A DNA stretch of 64,000 nt from Mangrovimonas futianensis (GTDB taxonomy: Bacteria > Bacteroidota > Bacteroidia > Flavobacteriales > Flavobacteriaceae): contig NZ_JAJJNF010000001.1 in assembly GCF_021245805.1 (NCBI RefSeq), positions 186,001 through 250,000 of the forward strand, read 5' to 3'. The position numbers were made by a program, and so were the translations under genes. Each line of letters starts with the position of its first letter. Positions within the stretch are counted from its first letter, which is position 1. Below are positions 36,219 through 43,571 of this stretch, piece after piece. Under the pieces are notes generated by a model, which worked only from the letters and a program-made list of their open reading frames with translations, made no database searches and was not told where the DNA came from.

Positions 36219-36227
36219 TGTTATTTT

Positions 36228-37466
36228 TTAAAATATTTTTTGTTTGATAGCACGCGCTTTAAATTTTATTTTTTCTATCAATGATAGTTTTGGCTTTCTC
36301 CTGTCAGCTCTTGCAAGATATGGATTAACAGGCGGCAATTCAAACTTCTTAGGCATCTTTATTTCCTGAAGCAAAGAACTCACTTTCAAACCATTGAAAA
36401 AATCTGCATATGCCTTGTGACATCTTGCTTGAGAGAAGTTATCCTCAATAAGTTTTCTGGCATTATTAGACAAAAGGTCCCACTGTTTATAATTGTGTTT
36501 GATACTTGAAATGGCATGAAAAAAATCATGATTTCTATCCTTAACAATATATCCTGTAACCCCATTTTTAACTTGTTCTGATATACCGCTTTTCATTTCT
36601 AGGCAAATAGGAACAACCCCACAAGCCATGGCCTCTAAAATTGAAATCGGAAGTCCTTCATAATCAGAAAGCAATACTATAACATGAGAATCCAATAACT
36701 TCTTTTGAATCTCTTCACTAGGGATATTACCTCCCAAAGAAATTGGCAAATCTTTCCCATCTGCCTTCAGAATCTCCTCAACATTATTTTTATCTGGGCC
36801 ATCTCCATAAATAATCGCTTCAACTCCATTAATGGATACTACCATTTTACAAAATGACTTGGTCACTTCAGTAATTCGCTTTTGTTCTTCAGACAACCTG
36901 CCAACATAAACAACCCTTAATGTATCATCAGACCACATAGATTTTTGTTCTGGAATAATGACCCCGTATGGAATTCTTTTTAAGACAATTTTTTCTTTAT
37001 TAGGAGATTGCTTCAATTGAAGTTCTAGCTCTTTAGATACTACTACCATGCCGTCTAACCTAAAAGAAGCTTCTCCATCTATAAACTCCTTTTGAATGGC
37101 ATGATAGAAAGGATCATCTGAATGGGAAATACCCACCACCTTTATCCCTGCTTTTTTTATCCATGGGAGGGCCAAATAGGCTGGCACAACTAAATTAGGA
37201 ACAAACACATGAGGGATATCAGATTGTAATTGACCTAATAACCAAGAAATATTTTCTTCTGTATAATAATTAAACTGAGTACCCTTAAAAGGGATTTTAT
37301 TTTTTAAAAGGTGAGTTGTAAGCGGACCACTAGACCCCACGTGATAAAAAATTAGACAATTCACCGAAAAACCTGCTTCCTGTAATGATGGCAATAAATG
37401 CATCAACCAAGTCACTGGACCACCTACACTGTCTGGTTTATCATATGCGCAAAAGGTAATCTTCAT
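36228..37466 (-). CDS. Family 4 glycosyltransferase
   Basis: A 412-residue GT-B protein starting KITFCAYDKPDSVGGPVTWL, with LRVVYVGRLSEEQKRITEV at the hinge and the EX7E motif in YEGLPISILEAMACGVVPI. A basic C-terminal extension (about 370-412) may hold it at the membrane. Specificity is unknown. Confidence 0.9.
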   Translation of the reverse strand: MKITFCAYDKPDSVGGPVTWLMHLLPSLQEAGFSVNCLIFYHVGSSGPLTTHLLKNKIPFKGTQFNYYTEENISWLLGQLQSDIPHVFVPNLVVPAYLALPWIKKAGIKVVGISHSDDPFYHAIQKEFIDGEASFRLDGMVVVSKELELQLKQSPNKEKIVLKRIPYGVIIPEQKSMWSDDTLRVVYVGRLSEEQKRITEVTKSFCKMVVSINGVEAIIYGDGPDKNNVEEILKADGKDLPISLGGNIPSEEIQKKLLDSHVIVLLSDYEGLPISILEAMACGVVPICLEMKSGISEQVKNGVTGYIVKDRNHDFFHAISSIKHNYKQWDLLSNNARKLIEDNFSQARCHKAYADFFNGLKVSSLLQEIKMPKKFELPPVNPYLARADRRKPKLSLIEKIKFKARAIKQKIF

Positions 37467-37472
37467 TTGCCC

Positions 37473-38636
37473 CTAATTTCCATTATAAATATTATCCAAT
37501 TTCTTTGAAACCACCCTCCAATCATACTCTTCTAAAACCCTTTTCCTAGCTTCAAGACCAATCTCTTCATCTTTCAATGATTCTAAAGTTTTATTTTTCA
37601 AATCCTGGATATCACCCAATTCATAATAATACCCATAATTACCATGATCTATCGCCTCCATACTGCCCGGCTCATTAGAAACAACCACGGGTTTTGAATG
37701 AGCCATACCTTCTAAGACCAAGGTTGGCAATCCTTCACGTTTAGCAGTACTTACCAAGACCGAACAAGCTGCTATATAATGTTGAATATCCTTTTGAGAA
37801 ACACCATCCATTACCAATAAATTGTTTGGAACATCCACTTGGTATTCTTCTTTCAATAATTCATCACTTAATCCGTGACCAATCATAACAAAACGATACT
37901 CTGGTAAACTAATAGCCAGCTTAACGAATTCTCCAGGATTTTTGACAGGATCATGTCGACTCACATTTAAAATGTAATCTTTGAACCCTAGTTTTTTGAA
38001 GGCAATTTGATCATTTCCTTCATCACACAGTTCCACATCAACTCCATTCGGAAGATAAATAGTATCAATATTGTTATTCTTTTTAAGAAACTCCCGTTGC
38101 CACTTTGCAACAGAAAGTTTAACATCGGCATGCTTTGCTTCATTTTCAAGAGCCTTATTGTAATCATCTTGCCACTTTTTCATGGCTTCATTATTGGCAT
38201 GCTCGGGAAAATAAGGCAGATGATAGGTATGCACCCAATAGAAACCTTGAGTTTGTTTTAATCTACACCACTCAATATACCAAGGATAAACATGGGAGTG
38301 CAAAACGGTTCCATGTTTGGGTTTAAATTTAAAAAATAAGTCTTTGAATCTTTTCTCAAAATCCCACGCATTAAAGCGTTCCATCATTTGATCACTAGGA
38401 ATTAAATCAATTTTTAAAGACGAGTACTTTTTAATTGCCACAATATGGTTTCTAACCCCCCCCTTTAACGCAAAATTAGCACCTATAAAAACCTTAGTAT
38501 TACTATTACCTAATTCTCCTAGCCAATTTTCAATCCTTCTTTTCTTTTTCCAAAGATTAAATTTATTGCTCTTTTGTAGATAAAACTGTTTAAATCTGAA
38601 TATTATCGATGACCACTTGGGCAATCTTGTTCTCAT
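37473..38636 (-). CDS. Family 4 glycosyltransferase
   Basis: A 387-residue GT-B protein with ALKGGVRNHIVAIKKYS in the N-terminal domain, LNVSRHDPVKNPGEFVKLA at the hinge and the EX7E motif in REGLPTLVLEGMAHSKPVV. The strongly basic first 35 residues are atypical and could bind membrane lipid. Specificity is unknown. A 27-base gap separates it from the sulfotransferase gene. Confidence 0.9.
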   Translation of the reverse strand: MRTRLPKWSSIIFRFKQFYLQKSNKFNLWKKKRRIENWLGELGNSNTKVFIGANFALKGGVRNHIVAIKKYSSLKIDLIPSDQMMERFNAWDFEKRFKDLFFKFKPKHGTVLHSHVYPWYIEWCRLKQTQGFYWVHTYHLPYFPEHANNEAMKKWQDDYNKALENEAKHADVKLSVAKWQREFLKKNNNIDTIYLPNGVDVELCDEGNDQIAFKKLGFKDYILNVSRHDPVKNPGEFVKLAISLPEYRFVMIGHGLSDELLKEEYQVDVPNNLLVMDGVSQKDIQHYIAACSVLVSTAKREGLPTLVLEGMAHSKPVVVSNEPGSMEAIDHGNYGYYYELGDIQDLKNKTLESLKDEEIGLEARKRVLEEYDWRVVSKKLDNIYNGN

Positions 38637-38663
38637 AATTTCATTATTTATTCAAAAGATTAA

Positions 38664-39548
38664 TTAAGAAGGCTGAGCAAAATAATTTTGCTTTATAAAA
38701 ACTTCATCAAATTTATCTAATACTTCTTGACACAACTTTTCAATCTCAGGGTTAATTTCAATATTTTCACCCTTTTTAATCGAATCTGTTCTAAATACAA
38801 ATTTGTCTTCTGGAAGTTCAAAGGTATACCCCCAAAGCCCACATATTTTTTTAATTACTTGATGATAATTATTCATGAAGTACTCGTATTTAAGCACTTT
38901 TAAAGTTGAGATATTTTCAAACTCATATTCAAAAAAGAGCATGTTTCTGATATACCAGTACAATGCTGTGGAATCATAATTTGTCATACCCTTATTCTTA
39001 AAATCAATAGCCAGCTGCCTTAAATGATGGGGAACTCTTTCGGCTCTCCAATTATGGGAAACATTTCTAATAATTAAATCTATATGATGTTCACCAACAT
39101 TTTCTCCAAATTTTTTATGAAAGGAACTAATAACATCCTTATAATTGCGATACATCCATATTCCTACTGAATTTTCAAAATCTCTCAGAACTATATCGGC
39201 CATTTGGGACTCCACTAAGGGTTTAACTAGTACAAAAGGCTCTTGATTTTCATTTATTCTTTTTTTCACAGCATCATTGGATGGAAATCGCAACTCCTCA
39301 TCGCCATCTGCTGTTAAGGCACTAAACTCATGATATCCCTTGACTCCAAATAACTTCATTAAAAAGTCAATGGTTATTGTAGTACCAGAACGCTGAACTC
39401 CAAAAATGAAAAGTATTTTCTTCTCCCCTGCTACCTTCAGATAGAATTTTATCAGCTTTTTTAAAAATTTATATTTAACTCTATCTGCATACTTTATTCT
39501 TTCCAAGTAGTGATAAAGAGAGGCATTATTCCAATTGGTAATCAACAT
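38664..39548 (-). CDS. Sulfotransferase
   Basis: A 294-residue protein with 5'-phosphosulfate loop GVQRSGTTI at 50-58 and 3'-phosphate motif R134-NYKDVI-S141 after strand VGIWMY. GYHEFSAL after the first motif and DSTALYWYIRN later are reminiscent of bacterial carbohydrate sulfotransferases. It would use PAPS. The gene overlaps the ABC ATPase gene by 7 bases, so sulfation and export are encoded in one coupled unit. Confidence 0.87.
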   Translation of the reverse strand: MLITNWNNASLYHYLERIKYADRVKYKFLKKLIKFYLKVAGEKKILFIFGVQRSGTTITIDFLMKLFGVKGYHEFSALTADGDEELRFPSNDAVKKRINENQEPFVLVKPLVESQMADIVLRDFENSVGIWMYRNYKDVISSFHKKFGENVGEHHIDLIIRNVSHNWRAERVPHHLRQLAIDFKNKGMTNYDSTALYWYIRNMLFFEYEFENISTLKVLKYEYFMNNYHQVIKKICGLWGYTFELPEDKFVFRTDSIKKGENIEINPEIEKLCQEVLDKFDEVFIKQNYFAQPS

Positions 39549-40783
39549 TTATTTTGGTTTTCGGAAATTTGGTTCCATTTTGAAGGTAATAAAATATGAG
39601 CACCACTTGCAAATTGAGCCGACATTGTGAAACTAGCTAGATTATCAATCCTACAATAATGTTTATCCATTTCTGGTGAATTTACAATTACTGAAATGGC
39701 ATGCTTCCCTGAGTTTAGTTTCAAATCAAACAAATTGAGTTCTAATTGGTGAACACCCGACTGGTTATTATTCAATATGTAACCCGTTAAGTTTTCATCT
39801 AAAACATCTATAACTGGCAACAAGTCTTGATTCCAAACAACTAATTGTACCGAAACGTCGGGCACGTGCATGTCTAACTCTAAGGTCATTTTAATATTCA
39901 AATCGGCACCATGGGGCACCAATAATGAATTTCCCTCATAAGATGATTCTTCTTCATTAGTGGACAACTCAAATTTGGTAACCCTAGCCTCTCCCGTTCC
40001 CATGATTTGGGTTTCGCCATTGCTAAACATATCCAAATAAAGCTCTACACCTCTACCAATCTCTTGACTGTGGTGTAATACCTTACCTTTTTGCATCAAC
40101 ATGACCTCCGTACAAATTCTATAAACTTGAGGCATTGAATGTGAAACAAAAATAACTGCTGCATTTTTGATAATCTCGCCTATAGCATTTAGACATTTGA
40201 ACCTAAATCCAACATCACCTACTGCCAGAACCTCGTCAATAATCAAGACATCAGGCTCCATTTGTGCAGCTACAGCAAATCCAAGCCTCACCTTCATTCC
40301 AGAACTATAATTTTGAACTGGGGAATCTATAAACTCTCCTATTTCTGAAAATTCAATGATAGCATCTAGTTTAGCATCTATTTCCTTTTTAGAAAAACCC
40401 AATACCGCACCATTATTGTAAATATTTTCCCTTCCTGTCAATATAGGATTAAAACCAGCACCCAATTCAATTAAAGCTCCGACCCGACCTTTAATTTCTA
40501 TAGACCCTTCATCAGGTTTTATCAATCCATTTAACATCTTAAGTAACGTACTTTTTCCCGCCCCATTATGACCAATAAGTCCCAGACATTCCCCCCTCTT
40601 TAATTGAAAATTCACATCTCTTACAGCCCAAAACTCGCCTTCTCTCAATTTTACCTCCCCATGGTCTTCACGAGAAGAAAAAGATTGAAATAAATCAACC
40701 ACTCCATACTTTAAACTTTTCTTTAAGTCCTTACAGAATTTCTTAGAAACTCCATCTGCTTTAATTAAAATATCCTTTTCCAT
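39542..40783 (-). CDS. Wzt-type polysaccharide ABC exporter ATP-binding protein with C-terminal glycan-binding domain
   Basis: A 413-residue ATPase with Walker A GHNGAGKST at 71-79, signature YSSGMK at 159-164, Walker B VLIIDE at 179-184 and the switch His215. The N-terminal extension before the Walker region and the C-terminal beta-rich domain at about 255-405 are those of Wzt proteins, in which the latter recognises the finished O-chain or capsule end. It pairs with the permease at 40791-41633. The C-terminal domain suggests terminus-specific recognition of the sugar chain. Confidence 0.93.
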   Translation of the reverse strand: MEKDILIKADGVSKKFCKDLKKSLKYGVVDLFQSFSSREDHGEVKLREGEFWAVRDVNFQLKRGECLGLIGHNGAGKSTLLKMLNGLIKPDEGSIEIKGRVGALIELGAGFNPILTGRENIYNNGAVLGFSKKEIDAKLDAIIEFSEIGEFIDSPVQNYSSGMKVRLGFAVAAQMEPDVLIIDEVLAVGDVGFRFKCLNAIGEIIKNAAVIFVSHSMPQVYRICTEVMLMQKGKVLHHSQEIGRGVELYLDMFSNGETQIMGTGEARVTKFELSTNEEESSYEGNSLLVPHGADLNIKMTLELDMHVPDVSVQLVVWNQDLLPVIDVLDENLTGYILNNNQSGVHQLELNLFDLKLNSGKHAISVIVNSPEMDKHYCRIDNLASFTMSAQFASGAHILLPSKWNQISENQNKC

Positions 40784-40790
40784 ACTACAC

Positions 40791-41633
40791 TTAACTATTT
40801 CTTTCCACTATAATTGGAATAGAATACCTATAAAAAACCCATGACACTAGCATAATAATAATGGTCATGAACATCAACACTCCAAAATAGAACCATTGTT
40901 CAAAAGGCAAACCTACAAATGAATTTCTCGCCAAATTAATAAGACAAGTAGTTGGATTTATTCTTATGATTTGAGTAAGGAGGCTTTGATCTTTTGGCAT
41001 ACTATAGACCACTGGGCTCAAATACATCAAAAATTGCATCGCCATGGGAATCAACCTTACAACATCATTATACAACATACCTATAGGAGTCAAAAGAAGC
41101 CCGATAGAAAAACCGAACAAAATGAAACCAGTGAGTACCAAAGGCAGTAATAAAATTTTATAATCTGGAACTACTCCAAAAACCAATAAGACCAATAAAA
41201 TTAAACCTATCTTTATTAAAGTATTACCCCCTATTTTATATAGACCAGACAAAAGCAATGCCTCTTTCGGAAAATTGATCTTACTTATTACACCTTTGGA
41301 TGCATTAGTCTGTTTGAGTGGCATATTAATACTTTCAGACAATATAGACCACAACATAGTCCCAGTCAAAACATAAGCCGGATATGGAATACCCGAGGAA
41401 GAAATTTTCACTGCTCCAGAGGCATTTAAAAACATCCAAACCAAAGCACTCATCAAGGGGGTGATAAACACCCAAAACGCTCCAAAAAAAGATTGTCTAT
41501 ATTGCCCTTTAAAATCTCTTACTGTTAATCTCCAAGCCAAACCACGGGAGGCCATAAGATCTTGAAACATCTCAACGAATAGACCTTTAAAACTTTGAGA
41601 ATTCTGTGAAGATGTATATTTTTTAATTTGCAT
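40791..41633 (-). CDS. Wzm-type polysaccharide ABC exporter permease
   Basis: A 280-residue protein of the ABC-2 family with about six transmembrane segments and the amphipathic N-terminal block LAWRLTVRDFKGQYRQSFFG that is typical of Wzm/KpsM/TagG permeases, then FWVFITPLMSALVW. It exports a lipid-linked glycan across the inner membrane with the ATPase next door (7-base gap). Confidence 0.93.
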   Translation of the reverse strand: MQIKKYTSSQNSQSFKGLFVEMFQDLMASRGLAWRLTVRDFKGQYRQSFFGAFWVFITPLMSALVWMFLNASGAVKISSSGIPYPAYVLTGTMLWSILSESINMPLKQTNASKGVISKINFPKEALLLSGLYKIGGNTLIKIGLILLVLLVFGVVPDYKILLLPLVLTGFILFGFSIGLLLTPIGMLYNDVVRLIPMAMQFLMYLSPVVYSMPKDQSLLTQIIRINPTTCLINLARNSFVGLPFEQWFYFGVLMFMTIIIMLVSWVFYRYSIPIIVERNS

Positions 41634-41668
41634 AAAGCGGATAATTTGGGTACAAAAATTATGATAAA

Positions 41669-43060
41669 TTACCTACCTATTGTATATAATTTAAATCCAA
41701 ACCCTTCCATTTTATCTTTCTCCAATAATCTACGTCCATCAAATACAAAAGCTGGTTTCATCATACTTTCGTAAACCTTACACCAATCATAAGATTTAAA
41801 TTCGTCCCACTCGGTTAGAACGGCCACTGCATGAGCATTATCCATAGCTCTGTATGGGTCATTAACCACAGTAACCCGGTTCATAATATCTTCAGAAGAC
41901 AAAGTTCCTAGATACTCCAAATCTGAATAGATTTGCTCCTCAGTTACTTTTGGGTCGTAAACAACAATATTCGCTTGCTCTTGAAGCAAATGTTCTGCCA
42001 CATAAATTGCTGCACTTTCTCTAGTATCATTGGTATCCTTTTTAAAGGCCCATCCTAAAAATGCTATTTTTTTGTCTGCGATCGTATTATAAAGCGTAGT
42101 TATAATTTTTTTAGCAAAACGATACTTTTGATAGTCATTCATAATAATGACTTGCTCCCAGTAATCTGCCACTTCATTTAACCCAAGAGACTTGGAGATA
42201 TAAACCAAGTTTAAAATATCTTTTTGGAAACAAGATCCTCCAAAACCTACAGAAGCCTTTAAAAACTTAGGTCCTATCCTAGAGTCTTTCCCTATGGCTC
42301 TTGAAACTTCATCAACATCAGCCTCGGTTGCTTCACACAACTCAGAAATAGCATTTATGGAAGAAACTCTTTGCGCTAAAAACGCATTGGCTACCAATTT
42401 TGATAATTCTGAAGACCAAACATTGGTCGTTAGAATTTGCTCTCTGGGCACCCAACTAGCATAAATATCCACCAAGGCCTGCATTGCTTCTTTTCCTTCA
42501 GGTGTATCTTCACCTCCAATCAAAACTCTGTCTGGGCTTTGCAAATCTTCCACGGCTGTTCCTTCAGCTAAAAATTCAGGATTGGATAAAATCGAAAATT
42601 TATGTCCATTTCCTGTGTTTGCCAAAATACTTTTTACCGCTTGTGCCGTTCTAACCGGAAGCGTTGATTTCTCAACTACAATTTTATCGCCTTTAGAGAC
42701 TCTAGCGATTTGTCTCGCACATAGCTCAACATATTTTAAATCAGCCGCCATCCCCTTTCCTTCTCCATAGGTTTTAGTTGGCGTATTTACCGAAATAAAC
42801 ACCATTTCAGCAGCTTCTATAGCTTGGTCCACTTCAGTAGAAAAGAACAGGTTTCGCCCTCTCGCCTCCTTAACAACCACATCTAAACCAGGTTCATAAA
42901 CAGGGAGGTTATTAAGATCTTCATCATTCCAAGCAGCAATTCTTTGCTTGTTCAAATCGACTACCGTCACATTAATATTGGGATTTTTTTGGGCAATGAC
43001 TGCCATTGTAGGACCACCGACATAACCAGCTCCTATACAACAGATATTTTTGATTTTCAT
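41669..43060 (-). CDS. ugd: UDP-glucose 6-dehydrogenase
   Basis: A 463-residue dehydrogenase that oxidises UDP-glucose to UDP-glucuronate with two NAD. It has GAGYVGGPT at 10-18 for NAD, SNPEFLAEGTA at 159-169 and the catalytic Cys277 in GFGGSCFQKDI. The length and the N-terminal sequence (NPNINVTVVDLN, YEPGLDVVV) resemble the longer animal-type UGDH branch more than the roughly 390-residue E. coli enzyme. It is the first gene after a good -7 box and heads the 28-gene locus. Its product feeds the UXS enzyme at 15633-16580 and glucuronosyl incorporation. Confidence 0.95.
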   Translation of the reverse strand: MKIKNICCIGAGYVGGPTMAVIAQKNPNINVTVVDLNKQRIAAWNDEDLNNLPVYEPGLDVVVKEARGRNLFFSTEVDQAIEAAEMVFISVNTPTKTYGEGKGMAADLKYVELCARQIARVSKGDKIVVEKSTLPVRTAQAVKSILANTGNGHKFSILSNPEFLAEGTAVEDLQSPDRVLIGGEDTPEGKEAMQALVDIYASWVPREQILTTNVWSSELSKLVANAFLAQRVSSINAISELCEATEADVDEVSRAIGKDSRIGPKFLKASVGFGGSCFQKDILNLVYISKSLGLNEVADYWEQVIIMNDYQKYRFAKKIITTLYNTIADKKIAFLGWAFKKDTNDTRESAAIYVAEHLLQEQANIVVYDPKVTEEQIYSDLEYLGTLSSEDIMNRVTVVNDPYRAMDNAHAVAVLTEWDEFKSYDWCKVYESMMKPAFVFDGRRLLEKDKMEGFGFKLYTIGR

Positions 43061-43571
43061 TAAGATATTATTTTGAAAATAACTTTATTACGAAGGTCAA
43101 ATATAGGTAGTTTTTAATTAATTTGATTTAAGAAATCATTAGGATTTAGACTTTAACAATTTCTTTTAATTAGAACTATCTATAATTGAAAATACTCTGA
43201 TAAATCACACTGAAATTTAGAAATATGCCTATTATATCAAAGTAAAACCTATTTTTCGGCAAGAAAAACCAGAGTCACCAGATCACATTAGGATCAAAAT
43301 ATATCATTCTCATTCAACCTAAATATTAACTGAAAATTCCTCAATAATTTCACCTCAAATAATTAATTTCGAATATAAATACCTATAAATATTTGATTCC
43401 CTCAAAAACAACATAAAACAGTTGACCCAGAAGATAAAAAACCTCGGGAGCTTTTAAATTGTAACACCTTATTTAACAGCGCATCTAATCGATAAAAACA
43501 GTGCAATCAACGTATTAATTTTTACTCAATACTATTTAATTAGTTGATTTGTATTAAATCATCTTATACCC
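43061..43571. other. 511-bp divergent intergenic region
   Basis: AT-rich spacer between ugd (minus) and the T9SS protein gene (plus). It holds the -7 box above. I see no short gene, repeat or strong hairpin, and no clear consensus promoter for the plus-strand gene. Confidence 0.5.
43098..43105 (-). promoter_or_regulatory. -7 box TATATTTG heading the polysaccharide locus
   Basis: The minus strand reads TATATTTG, an exact TANNTTTG match 38 bases before the ugd start. No TTTG at the expected -33. No equally good box was seen in the gaps of the 28-gene run, so it may drive most of the locus. Confidence 0.55.
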
